Shown here piece by piece: positions 26,956-34,375 of a stretch of 60,769 nt of DNA (position 1 is the first letter of the stretch; every line of letters begins with the position of its first letter). Position numbers and translations under genes: made by a program. The notes under the pieces are model-generated. The model searched no databases and was not told the origin of the DNA. It saw only the letters and a program-made list of their open reading frames with translations. Location: the NCBI GenBank assembly GCA_017985015.1, contig JAGNYI010000017.1, forward strand, positions 1-60,769, read 5' to 3'. This DNA comes from Giesbergeria sp. GTDB lineage: Bacteria; Pseudomonadota; Gammaproteobacteria; Burkholderiales; Burkholderiaceae_C.

Positions 26956-28083
26956 ATGTCCACCGTAGATTTCGCCATCGTCGGCGCCGGCATTGCGGGC
27001 GCCAGCCTGGGCTGGGAGCTGGCTGCACACGGCAGCGTGCTGCTGCTGGAGCGCGAATCCCTGCCCGGGTACCACACCACGGGCCGTTCGGCGGCGCTGT
27101 TCCTGGAAACCTACGGCACGCCGGCGATTCGTGCCATGACCCGTGCCAGCCGGCCATTCCTGCAATCGCCTCCGCCGGGTTTCTGCGACAGCGCCATCCT
27201 CTCGCCGCGCGGCGTGGTCTATATCGCCGGGCCCGACCAGCTCGACCTGCTGGACGCCACCGAAGCCGAACTGCGCCCCCATTCGCCACAGCTCGAACGC
27301 CTGTCGGCCGACGCCCTGGCCGCGCGCATCCCCTGCTTGCGCCGCGAGGCGCTGGGCGGCGGCCTGCAGGAAGGGGGCGCTGCCGACATCGACGTGCACA
27401 GTCTGCACCAGGGCTATCTGCGCGGGCTAAGGCAGCGCGGTGGCGCGCTGCGCACCGATGCCGAAGTGGTCGCAGCCCAGCGCCACGACCGCTTGTGGAA
27501 CCTCACGCTGGCCGATGGCGGCCACCTCCAGGCGCGCACTCTCGTCAACGCGGCAGGCGCCTGGGCCGACGTACTGGGTGCGATGGCGGGCGCCGCCCCG
27601 ATTGGCCTCACGCCGTGCCGGCGCACCGCCTTCACCTTTCCAGCGCCGGACGGCCTGGATCTGGCGCAGATGCCGGCCATCATTGCGGTGGACGAGAGCT
27701 TCTACATCAAGCCCGATGCGCGCCAGCTGCTGGGATCGCCCGCCAACGCCGACCCGATGCACCCGCACGACGTCGCGCCCGAGGAGATCGACGTCGCCAC
27801 CGGCATCTTTCACATCGAGCAGATGACGCATTTCACCATCCGCCGGCCCTCGCACACCTGGGCCGGGTTGCGCTCCTTCGTGCCGGACGGCGAGATGGTG
27901 ATCGGCTGGGATGGCGCCGTGGACGGCCTGTTCTGGTTGGCCGCGCAGGGCGGCTACGGCATCCAGAGCGCGCCGGCCTACGCCCTGCTGGCGCGCAACC
28001 TCGTGCTGGGCGAGGCGCTGGACGAGAGCCTGCAGGCGCAGGGCGTGGACCCCGCGGCCATGTCGCCCGCCCGTTTGCGCTGA
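26956..28083 (+). CDS. FAD-dependent D-amino-acid dehydrogenase, D-arginine-dehydrogenase-like
   Basis: A 375-residue DAO-family flavoprotein. The start at 26956 is set by AAGGAG eight bases upstream and by the FAD-binding DFAIVGAGIAGASLGWEL. The sequence closely follows Pseudomonas DauA as I remember it: LPGYHTTGRSAALF, GFCDSAILSPRG, ADIDVHSLHQGYLRGLR, LVNAAGAWAD, DESFYIKPDA, LGSPANADP and FWLAAQGGYGIQ. DauA oxidises a broad range of D-amino acids, best D-Arg and D-Lys, passing electrons to quinone. Pairing with dsdA supports D-amino-acid catabolism. Its TGA stop is the first base pair step into repeat copy C. Confidence 0.87.
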   Translation: MSTVDFAIVGAGIAGASLGWELAAHGSVLLLERESLPGYHTTGRSAALFLETYGTPAIRAMTRASRPFLQSPPPGFCDSAILSPRGVVYIAGPDQLDLLDATEAELRPHSPQLERLSADALAARIPCLRREALGGGLQEGGAADIDVHSLHQGYLRGLRQRGGALRTDAEVVAAQRHDRLWNLTLADGGHLQARTLVNAAGAWADVLGAMAGAAPIGLTPCRRTAFTFPAPDGLDLAQMPAIIAVDESFYIKPDARQLLGSPANADPMHPHDVAPEEIDVATGIFHIEQMTHFTIRRPSHTWAGLRSFVPDGEMVIGWDGAVDGLFWLAAQGGYGIQSAPAYALLARNLVLGEALDESLQAQGVDPAAMSPARLR

Positions 28084-28148
28084 AATTTTAATAGAAATAG
28101 GCCGCTAGCGCACGACCCATATAGTTTTACAGCTATATTTATAATAGC
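28083..28148 (+). repeat. interspersed palindromic repeat, copy C
   Basis: AAATTTTAATAGAAATAGGC...CGCTAGCGC...CAGCTATATTTATAATAGC, filling the whole space between the convergent dehydrogenase and pyrF genes. It is the most diverged of the intergenic copies in its middle. Confidence 0.75.
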
Positions 28149-28149
28149 G

Positions 28150-28977
28150 TTATTGGGGCAGCGCCGCCTGCAGTTGCGCGCGGGCGCGTTCGGCTTCGTT
28201 GCGTGCGGCCTGGGCAAAATCCTTGCCGCTGCTGGCGTACAAAATGGAACGCGACGAGTTGACGACGATCGGCCCGTCCACCCGCCACCCTGCGCGCACC
28301 GTGGCGGCGGCGTCGCCCCCCTGGGCCCCCACACCGGGAATGAGCAGCGGCACCCTGGGCGCCAGTGCCCGCACGCGCTCGATCTCGGCCGGGTAGGTGG
28401 CGCCTACTACCAGCCCAAGCTGGCCATTGCGGTTCCACGGCCCCTGCGCCAGGCGGGCGATGTGCTCGTACACACGCGGCTGGCCCTCCACATCGGCCAG
28501 GCGCTGGTTCTGCAGATCGTCGCCCCCAGGGTTGGACGTGCGGCAGAGCAAAAAGGCGCCCTTGCCGGGGTACTGCAAATACGGCTCGATAGAGTCGTAG
28601 CCCATGAACGGCGAGAGCGTCACCGCGTCGGCGCCATAGCGCTCAAACGCCTCGCGTGCGTACTGCTCGGCGGTGGAGCCGATGTCGCCGCGCTTGGCGT
28701 CGAGGATCACCGGTACCTGCGGCGCGTTGGCGCGCATGTGCTGCATCAGGCGCTCCAACTGGCCCTCGGCGCCGTGCGCGGCAAAGTAGGCGATCTGCGG
28801 CTTGAAGGCGCACACCAGGTCGCAGGTGGCGTCGACGATGGCGGCGCAGAAGTCGTAGAGCCGGTTGGGTCCCTCGGGTACGCAAGCAGGGATGCGGCTG
28901 GGTTCGGGGTCCAGCCCGACGCAGAGCATGGAGGCGTTCTGCGCCGAAGCGGCGCGCAGCATGTCGAGGAAGTCCAT
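28150..28977 (-). CDS. pyrF: orotidine 5'-phosphate decarboxylase (type 2)
   Basis: PyrF makes UMP from OMP, the last step of pyrimidine synthesis. The 275-residue length and the motif VILDAKRGDIGSTA identify the type 2 subfamily typical of beta-proteobacteria and mycobacteria. Other landmarks are SMLCVGLDPEPSR, DAVTLSPFMGYDSIEPYL, LLCRTSNPGG and IPGVGAQGGD. The catalytic Lys and Asp lie in DAKRGD. It is a single gene, convergent with the dehydrogenase gene; its stop abuts repeat copy C. Confidence 0.96.
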   Translation of the reverse strand: MDFLDMLRAASAQNASMLCVGLDPEPSRIPACVPEGPNRLYDFCAAIVDATCDLVCAFKPQIAYFAAHGAEGQLERLMQHMRANAPQVPVILDAKRGDIGSTAEQYAREAFERYGADAVTLSPFMGYDSIEPYLQYPGKGAFLLCRTSNPGGDDLQNQRLADVEGQPRVYEHIARLAQGPWNRNGQLGLVVGATYPAEIERVRALAPRVPLLIPGVGAQGGDAAATVRAGWRVDGPIVVNSSRSILYASSGKDFAQAARNEAERARAQLQAALPQ

Positions 28978-29069
28978 GGGGGGATTTTAGGCAGCCAGGA
29001 CCACCGATTTGCACAGTTCAGCTGCCTTGGCGTCGGCGCACAGGCACTGCGGATGGCATGAGGGGGGCA

Positions 29070-29429
29070 TCACGGCTCTGCGAAGGCGCGCGCATCGATG
29101 TAAACCCAGGCCGTTCGCCCGGAAGCCAATTGGGCCGCGACGCGCTTGTAGTCGGACACCTCGTACCGGTCTGCCTGCGCGAGCTCCTCCTGCGTCACGT
29201 CGAAGACGGTCCCTGCAACACCGTCGTCTGGCCTGCCGGTGCGGGCGACGATGGGGTGGTGGGTTTTCCCGCTGGTCCTCACCACATCGGCATCTTCAAT
29301 CTTGACCATGGATTGGTGAAAACCTAGCAGCTCGTCGGCGGTTCCATGAAGGATCCTCCCAAAGGTGGCCCGTTGCACATCACGCTGCTGGAGCGTTCCA
29401 TAGGAGAAGAGAAGCTGCATCATGGGCAT
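29070..29429 (-). CDS. gamma-glutamylcyclotransferase-like (AIG2) protein
   Basis: A 119-residue protein of the GGCT/AIG2 fold. The substrate-binding loop is LLFSYGTLQQRDVQ and the probable catalytic Glu lies in DRYEVSDYKRVA. Central AGTVFDVTQEELAQADRYE is the usual core. Several Met codons (MPMMQ) make the exact start uncertain by up to nine bases. Members may cleave gamma-glutamyl or other isopeptide bonds; the substrate here is unknown. Confidence 0.82.
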   Translation of the reverse strand: MPMMQLLFSYGTLQQRDVQRATFGRILHGTADELLGFHQSMVKIEDADVVRTSGKTHHPIVARTGRPDDGVAGTVFDVTQEELAQADRYEVSDYKRVAAQLASGRTAWVYIDARAFAEP

Positions 29430-29503
29430 GGGAGTGTCATGAAAACCGGTTGCGCCCCGTACCGGCTAGCATGCCGTGCCGGAAATATGGGGCGGTGAAG
29501 GCA

Positions 29504-29544
29504 ATGCTGAATAAGCCCCTCACGCGCGGCGACTTATTCAGCAT
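29504..29544. repeat. perfect 12 bp inverted repeat
   Basis: ATGCTGAATAAG and CTTATTCAGCAT flank a 17-base spacer in the 268 bp gap between the GGCT-like gene and metW. No U-run follows on either strand. Just beyond (29572-29590) is a CATCTGGGGACAGTATTTTG segment that resembles the edge of a decayed mobile element; no transposase is left. Confidence 0.6.
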
Positions 29545-29697
29545 CACCTTAAATCATTCTATTGGGCGGCATCTGGGGACAGTATTTTGCGAGGAGTGAA
29601 GCCCGCATGCTTGCCATTGACCTGCGCCACCGGCAGCGATTCAAGAGGGAATCGGCTTGGAATCGTGGATCGCTGCGCTCCCACCGGGTGCCCGCGC

Positions 29698-30285
29698 TCA
29701 GGCAGCACGCTCGAAATGAAACACCGCCGTCCCCGCCCGCGCGTTCGGCAGCCAGCGCACCACTTCGCCGTCCTGCAAACCAAAGGCGTCGAGGATGCGC
29801 AGTTGGTTCTTGTGCGCCAGCACCTCAAAGTCCTTGTAAGTGCCGACGCGGATATTGGGCGTGTCGTACCACTGGTAGGGCAGGCGCCGCGTCACCGGCA
29901 TGCGCCCGCGCAGCACCGAGAGCCGATTGGGCCAGTGGGCAAAGTTGGGGAAGGCGACGACGCCGGCGCGGCCTACACGCGCCGTTTCGCGCAGCATGAC
30001 TTCGGCGTTGCGCAGATGCGGCAGGGTGTCGATCTGCAGCACCATGTCGAACGAGTTGTCCTCGAAGAGGGCCAGGCCTTCGTCGAGGTTGAGCTGCACC
30101 ACGTTGACGCCGCGGCGCACGCAGGCCAGCACATTGGCATCGTCAATCTCGACGCCGTAGCCGCTGCAGCCGCGCGTGCGCTGCAGGTAGTCGAGCATGG
30201 CGCCATCGCCGCAGCCCAGATCGAGCACGCGCGAGCCCTGGGGAACCAGCGCGGCCAGCGCCTGCATGGTGGCTTTTTCAGTCAT
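29698..30285 (-). CDS. metW: methionine biosynthesis protein MetW
   Basis: A 195-residue class I SAM-methyltransferase-like protein. Motif I is [16 protein letters not shown]; then [15 protein letters not shown] and [15 protein letters not shown]. MetW is needed with MetX for homoserine acylation in several proteobacteria, and the two genes are almost always paired. Here metW overlaps metX by 4 bases. C-terminal segments [19 protein letters not shown] and [14 protein letters not shown] are diagnostic of MetW. Confidence 0.95.
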   Translation of the reverse strand: MTEKATMQALAALVPQGSRVLDLGCGDGAMLDYLQRTRGCSGYGVEIDDANVLACVRRGVNVVQLNLDEGLALFEDNSFDMVLQIDTLPHLRNAEVMLRETARVGRAGVVAFPNFAHWPNRLSVLRGRMPVTRRLPYQWYDTPNIRVGTYKDFEVLAHKNQLRILDAFGLQDGEVVRWLPNARAGTAVFHFERAA

Positions 30286-31460
30286 GCCAGCTCCTTGGCA
30301 ATGCGATCGAAATACGCGCCGACGACGCCCAGGTAGCGGGCATCGTCGAGCAAGAAGGCGTCGTGCCCGTGCGGCGCATCAATTTCGGCGTAGCTCACGT
30401 CGCACCGGTTCTCCAGCAGCGCCTTGACGATCTCACGCGAACGCGCGGGAGCAAAGCGCCAGTCGGTGGAAAAGCTCACCAGCAGGAATTTGGCGCTGGC
30501 GCGCGCCAGCGCCTCGGTCAGGTTGCCGCCAAAGGCGCGCGCAGGGTCGAAGTAGTCGAGTGCGCGGGTGATCAGCAGGTAGGTGTTGGCGTCGAAATAC
30601 TCGCTGAACTTGTCGCCCTGGTAGCGCAGATAGCTTTCGATCTGGAACTCGATGTCCTGCGTGCTGTAGTGGTAGTCGCGCAGCAGCGTGGCCGGGTCTT
30701 CCGACGGCGGTGCCTGGCCTGCCAGCAGCTCGGGGGGCCTGAGACTGCGCCCGAACTTCTCGTTCATCACGTCGTCGGAAAGATACGTGATGTGGCCGAT
30801 CATGCGGGCGATGCGCAGGCCGCGCTTCGGGATCACGCCGTAGCGATAGAAGTTGCCGCCATGGAAATCCGGGTCGGTCACGATGGCGCGGCGCGCCACC
30901 TCGTTGAAGGCAATGTTCTCGGCCGTGAGGTTGGGCGCACTCGCCACCACCACCGCGTGGCGCACCCGCTCGGGGTATTGCAGCGCCCACGACAGCGCCT
31001 GCATGCCGCCCAGGCTCCCGCCGAGCACAGCGGCCAACTGCGCAATGCCCAGCACATCGAGCAGCCGCGCCTGGGCATCGACCCAGTCTTCCACCGTGAC
31101 CACGGGAAAGTCGGCGCCATAGACCTGGCCGGTGGCCGGGTTCTGGTGCATGGGGCCGGTGGAGCCAAAGCACGAGCCGAGGTTGTTGATGCCGATGACG
31201 AAGAAGCGGTTGGTGTCCACCGGTTTGCCGGGGCCGATCATGTTGTCCCACCAGCCTTCGCTCTTGTCCTGGCCAGCATAGACGCCCGCCACATGGTGCG
31301 ATGCATTGAGCGCGTGGCACACCACCACGGCGTTGGAGCGCGCGGCGTTGAGCGTGCCGTAGGTTTCAAACGCCAGCGTGTAGCCGGAGATGGACGCACC
31401 GCTCTGCAGCGCGAGCGGCTCGGAAAAATGCTGGAACTGGGGCGTGGCGAGCAACGGCAT
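30282..31460 (-). CDS. metX: homoserine O-acyltransferase MetX
   Basis: An alpha/beta-hydrolase that activates homoserine in methionine synthesis. The start at 31460 ([12 protein letters not shown]) gives 392 residues; the 29 upstream in-frame residues are not family-like. The nucleophile elbow is [13 protein letters not shown], the Asp is in FSTDWRFAP and the His is in [10 protein letters not shown]. The segment [15 protein letters not shown] is of the HALNAS type seen in proteobacterial MetX enzymes that use succinyl-CoA, so O-succinyltransferase activity is more likely than acetyl. It is co-translated with metW. Confidence 0.95.
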   Translation of the reverse strand: MPLLATPQFQHFSEPLALQSGASISGYTLAFETYGTLNAARSNAVVVCHALNASHHVAGVYAGQDKSEGWWDNMIGPGKPVDTNRFFVIGINNLGSCFGSTGPMHQNPATGQVYGADFPVVTVEDWVDAQARLLDVLGIAQLAAVLGGSLGGMQALSWALQYPERVRHAVVVASAPNLTAENIAFNEVARRAIVTDPDFHGGNFYRYGVIPKRGLRIARMIGHITYLSDDVMNEKFGRSLRPPELLAGQAPPSEDPATLLRDYHYSTQDIEFQIESYLRYQGDKFSEYFDANTYLLITRALDYFDPARAFGGNLTEALARASAKFLLVSFSTDWRFAPARSREIVKALLENRCDVSYAEIDAPHGHDAFLLDDARYLGVVGAYFDRIAKELA

Positions 31461-31806
31461 AAAAAACCCGGCAACGCTAAAAACGGTACCGGGTGGCTCG
31501 CGGACGGTCTTTAGCAGTATTTGTAAAGCGCCCGCAAGCTGCGGCAAATCGGCGCGTGGCGGCCACTATAGCAAAGCCGCAGGTGCCCACGCGGGCCATG
31601 CGGGCGTTGTGCTGGGGAAAAAATGCGAAGAAAAGGCAAATAAAAGCGCCCGCGGCGGCAAATTGGCAGATAATGGTCTCGCTTTTTCGCATGTCGAAAA
31701 AGCAGTGTATGAGCGGTGTCTGGTCAGTTTCGCGTCTTTGAAGTCGTCACAGGTTTGTTGATTGCGTCGGACTCCATCGCGTTTTATGTTTCTTCAGGAG
31801 TCCTTT
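31461..31806. other. intergenic region, 346 bp, holding the leader of the first RRM gene
   Basis: Divergent region between metX and the first RRM protein gene. Its right end carries the SD-covering hairpin listed separately. The rest is GC-rich with A-runs around 31618-31640; I found no riboswitch-like structure and no convincing sigma-70 promoter. Confidence 0.5.
31769..31803 (+). promoter_or_regulatory. stem-loop that covers the ribosome binding site of RRM gene 1
   Basis: GGACTCC at 31769-31775 pairs perfectly with GGAGTCC at 31797-31803, whose GGAG is the only Shine-Dalgarno sequence before the ATG at 31807. The loop is 21 bases and U-rich. The same structure is found before the second RRM gene. 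A translational switch is inferred. Confidence 0.6.
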
Positions 31807-32217
31807 ATGGGCAACAAACTTTACGTGGGCAACCTGCCCTATTCCTTCCGCGACAGCGACCTCGAGCAAACCTTTGGCCAGTACGGCGCGGTTTCCAGCG
31901 CCAAGGTCATGATGGAGCGCGACACGGGCCGCTCCAAGGGCTTCGGCTTTGTCGAAATGGGCAGCGATGCCGAGGCACAAGCCGCCATTCAAGGCGTGCA
32001 TGGCCAAAACTTTGGCGGCCGTGACCTCGTGGTCAACGAAGCCCGTCCGATGGAGCCGCGTGCTCCCCGCAGCGGCGGCTTCGGCGGCGGCGCTGGCGGT
32101 GGCGGTTACGGTGGTGGCGGCAGCGGTGGTGGCGGCTACGGTGGTGGCGGCAGCCGCAGCGGTGGCGGCGGCGGTGGTGGCTACGGCGGTGGTGGTGGCG
32201 GCCGCGGCGGCTACTGA
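31807..32217 (+). CDS. RRM RNA-binding protein with Gly-rich tail (copy 1)
   Basis: A 136-residue RNA-binding protein. The RRM covers residues 1-80 with RNP2 KLYVGNLPYS and RNP1 SKGFGFVEMG. The tail is almost only Gly with scattered Tyr, Ser and Arg (GGGGYGGGGS type) and ends RGGY. Such proteins resemble bacterial and cyanobacterial cold-induced Rbp proteins. The start MGNKLYVGN at 31807 follows GGAGTCCTTT. A rho-independent terminator follows at 32253. The next gene is a paralogue, so this is a tandem duplication. Confidence 0.93.
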   Translation: MGNKLYVGNLPYSFRDSDLEQTFGQYGAVSSAKVMMERDTGRSKGFGFVEMGSDAEAQAAIQGVHGQNFGGRDLVVNEARPMEPRAPRSGGFGGGAGGGGYGGGGSGGGGYGGGGSRSGGGGGGGYGGGGGGRGGY

Positions 32218-32252
32218 TCCAGCGCTTTTGCCGAACCTGTTTCGGCAGACAG

Positions 32253-32279
32253 AAAAAGGAACCTTCGGGTTCCTTTTTT
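32253..32279 (+). terminator. rho-independent terminator of RRM gene 1
   Basis: AAAAAGGAACC, a TTCG tetraloop and GGTTCCTTTTTT form a perfect stem with a U-run, 36 bp after the stop codon. Confidence 0.93.
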
Positions 32280-32313
32280 GTTGCCCGTACACACAAAAAA
32301 TCGTTAAAACCGC

Positions 32314-32344
32314 TTGCATTTCGCAGAAAAGTCGGATTCATAAT
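32314..32344 (+). promoter_or_regulatory. candidate sigma-70 promoter of RRM gene 2
   Basis: TTGCAT (32314-32319) and CATAAT (32339-32344) are separated by 19 bp. A transcript from here would have a leader of about 135 bases, as in cold-shock genes. The spacing is at the long end, so support is moderate. Confidence 0.4.
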
Positions 32345-32442
32345 GCGCGAGCGGGCGTTTCAGCAGGAACGTGCACGCAAGGTTTGCGGTGATGCGTCGG
32401 GTTCACGCAGTTGGTGTCGTTGCGATGATCTGCTTGCGTTTC

Positions 32443-32482
32443 GGGACTCCATCGCTTTTTCTATGTGTTCTTGAGGAGTCCC
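32443..32482 (+). promoter_or_regulatory. stem-loop that covers the ribosome binding site of RRM gene 2
   Basis: GGGACTCC (32443-32450) pairs perfectly with GGAGTCCC (32475-32482), four bases before the ATG at 32487. The stem is 8 bp, one G-C pair longer than in gene 1, and the loop is again U-rich (24 bases). Confidence 0.62.
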
Positions 32483-32486
32483 AAGC

Positions 32487-33032
32487 ATGGGCAACAAACT
32501 GTATGTGGGCAATCTGCCCTATGGCGTGCGTGACAATGATCTGGAGCAGGCCTTTGGCGAATTCGGCGCCGTGACCAGTGCCAAAGTGATGATGGAGCGC
32601 GACACCGGTCGATCCAAAGGTTTTGGTTTTGTTGAAATGGGCAGCGACGCGGAAGCCCAGGCCGCGATCCAGGGAATGAACGGCCAGTCACTTGGCGGCC
32701 GCGCCATTGTGGTGAACGAGGCCCGTCCGATGGAGCCCCGTCCGCCCCGCTCTGGTGGCTTTGGCGGCGGTGGTGGTGGCTACGGCGGCGGTGGCTACGG
32801 CGGCGGGCGCAGTGGCGGCGGCGGCGGCGGTGGTGGTTATGGCGGAGGCCGTGAGGGCGGCGGTGGCGGCTATGGTGGTGGCGGCCGCGAAGGCGGCGGC
32901 GGCTACGGCGGCGGCGGTGGCCGCAGCGAAGGTGGGTTCCGCAGCCCCTACGGCTCGGGCCCACGTGGCGGCGGCAATAGCGGCGGCGGCGGTGGTGGCC
33001 GTGGCGGCGACTACGGCGGCGGCGGATATTGA
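32487..33032 (+). CDS. RRM RNA-binding protein with Gly-rich tail (copy 2)
   Basis: A 181-residue paralogue of the preceding gene. The RRM is nearly the same (KLYVGNLPYGVRDNDLEQAF; SKGFGFVEMGSD) and the linker VVNEARPMEPRPPRSGGFGG is shared. The Gly-rich tail is about 45 residues longer and contains GREGGGGG repeats and RGG-like boxes. RGG/Gly-rich tails bind RNA and can drive condensation. The gene has its own leader and its own terminator at 33052, so the two copies are independently transcribed. Confidence 0.93.
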   Translation: MGNKLYVGNLPYGVRDNDLEQAFGEFGAVTSAKVMMERDTGRSKGFGFVEMGSDAEAQAAIQGMNGQSLGGRAIVVNEARPMEPRPPRSGGFGGGGGGYGGGGYGGGRSGGGGGGGGYGGGREGGGGGYGGGGREGGGGYGGGGGRSEGGFRSPYGSGPRGGGNSGGGGGGRGGDYGGGGY

Positions 33033-33051
33033 TCGCCCCAGACAACTCCCT

Positions 33052-33076
33052 AAAAGGCCTCTTCGGAGGCTTTTTT
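33052..33076 (+). terminator. rho-independent terminator of RRM gene 2
   Basis: AAAAGGCCTC, a TTCG tetraloop and GAGGCTTTTTT; the stem contains one G-U pair and is followed by a U-run. Confidence 0.92.
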
Positions 33077-33089
33077 CACATCAGATTTA

Positions 33090-33153
33090 CTATCTTTTTA
33101 ATAGCTTCAAGCGCTTTCTGACCGGGCGCTAGCGGCTCTTTTTATCTGAATTT
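33090..33153 (-). repeat. interspersed palindromic repeat, copy F (minus orientation)
   Basis: Read on the minus strand it gives AAATTCAGATAAAAAGAGCC, then GCTAGCGC...AAGCGCTTGAAGCTATT...GATAG. It overlaps the lptC 3' end: the lptC stop TAG lies inside the GCTAGCGC core. Confidence 0.75.
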
Positions 33154-33755
33154 CTTGGCGCCAGGCTACCGCGGACGTTGCCCTGCATTTGCAGCACCTG
33201 GGCCAGGTTGTCGTATTCCAGGCCATCGGCCGTAAATTGGTCTTTGCCGCGCGTGAGCGTGACCGGACGATTCGAGCGCACGCGTTCGAGTTGCGGCCAG
33301 ACGTGCAGGTATTCGCCTTCAAAGGAAAGCTGCGGCTGGGCCGCGCTCGCACCGATTGCGGCGTCTCGCACCACGCGGGCATTGCCAAAGAGCTGCACTT
33401 CCGAGCCGTCGGCGTTGCTCAGAGCCCGCTCGGACGATGCATGCGTCAGGCGACCGGCGGCGTCGACAGAGCGCAGTCGCATGCGATCGATTTCGAGCGT
33501 ATCGGTGTCGGGATAGTGGCGACCCATGTCGCCCCGCACTTCGCTCAGCAGCGCGCCATCGGCACCAAAATTCTTCACCGAAAAATTTTGCATGAAGTAA
33601 TCGGGTTCGTGGCCGCGCGGCGCCTGCTGGGTATCAGACGGCACCGACGGGGCGTTGCGTACCAGCCACCAGCTCCCCAGCGCCAGCAGGCCCATCAGCA
33701 GAATAGGCAAGTACACCGCGACGCGGTCCCAGGCACGTTGCGTGCGGCTTCTCAT
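33129..33755 (-). CDS. lptC: LPS export protein LptC
   Basis: A 208-residue single-pass inner-membrane protein of the Lpt lipopolysaccharide bridge. The start at 33755 (MRSRTQRAWDRVAVYLPIL) overlaps kdsC by 4 bases. The N-terminal helix is LPILLMGLLALGSWWLV. The periplasmic beta-jellyroll follows, with YFMQNFSVKNFGADGALL and LEYDNLAQVLQMQGNVRG as the typical last strands. Normally lptA and lptB follow lptC; here the next thing downstream is repeat copy F and convergent RRM genes. Confidence 0.9.
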   Translation of the reverse strand: MRSRTQRAWDRVAVYLPILLMGLLALGSWWLVRNAPSVPSDTQQAPRGHEPDYFMQNFSVKNFGADGALLSEVRGDMGRHYPDTDTLEIDRMRLRSVDAAGRLTHASSERALSNADGSEVQLFGNARVVRDAAIGASAAQPQLSFEGEYLHVWPQLERVRSNRPVTLTRGKDQFTADGLEYDNLAQVLQMQGNVRGSLAPRNSDKKSR

Positions 33756-34321
33756 GGGCAATAGTCGGCCAGCAGACGGGCATAGGCGCCATTCGCCATC
33801 AGCAAGAGATCGCAAAACTCGCGGGCTGCTCCCACGCCAGCGCGCGCGGCGGTAATGTGGTGGGCGCGGGAGCGCACTTCGACGTGGGCGTCCGGCGGGG
33901 CACAAGCAAAGCGCGCGCGCTGCATCACAGGCAGGTCGGGCCAGTCATCTCCCATGGCGGCGGCCTGGCTCCAGGCCAGACCCAATTGGTCCAGCAAACG
34001 CTGGGCAGCAGGGGCCTTGTCTTCGGTGCCAAACACTGCGTGCTCCACGCCCAAGGCCGAAAGCCGAAGCCGCAGCGGCGCAGAGTCGCGCCCGGTGATG
34101 ACGGCCGGCACGATGCCTGCCTTCTGCAGGAGCTTGAGCCCGTGGCCGTCGAGCGTATGGAAGCGCTTGAGCGTCTCGCCAGCCTCGCTGAAGTAGATCC
34201 CGCCGTCGGTCAACACCCCATCGACGTCAAAGAAAGCCACACGGACGCCCTGCGCAGCCAGGAGCAGCTCCGGGGTGAAGTGCAGTGCGGGCAACGATTG
34301 GGCGCCAGGCATTTCAGTCAT
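33752..34321 (-). CDS. kdsC: KDO-8-phosphate phosphatase KdsC
   Basis: KdsC dephosphorylates KDO-8-phosphate, giving KDO for the LPS inner core. The 189-residue HAD protein has the nucleophile motif FFDVDGVLTDGGIYF, then VITGRDSAPLRLR and the metal-binding MGDDWPDLPVM. As usual for this family there is no cap domain. The start MTEMPGAQ at 34321 is preferred to an ATG 18 bases further upstream because of length. It is flanked by kdsD and lptC in the conserved order. Confidence 0.95.
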   Translation of the reverse strand: MTEMPGAQSLPALHFTPELLLAAQGVRVAFFDVDGVLTDGGIYFSEAGETLKRFHTLDGHGLKLLQKAGIVPAVITGRDSAPLRLRLSALGVEHAVFGTEDKAPAAQRLLDQLGLAWSQAAAMGDDWPDLPVMQRARFACAPPDAHVEVRSRAHHITAARAGVGAAREFCDLLLMANGAYARLLADYCP

Positions 34322-34375
34322 CCAGAGACCCTCACGCAAGGGCGGCGCGGCCGCGAAGGGGTATGTCGTTCCACC

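Noticed and set aside
31461-31806. SAM or SAH riboswitch before metX
   Set aside because: No segment resembled the conserved cores of these riboswitches.
32041-33032. GGC/GGT-rich repeats considered as a CRISPR-like or satellite array
   Set aside because: They encode the Gly-rich tails of the RRM proteins in frame; there are no spacer-repeat units.
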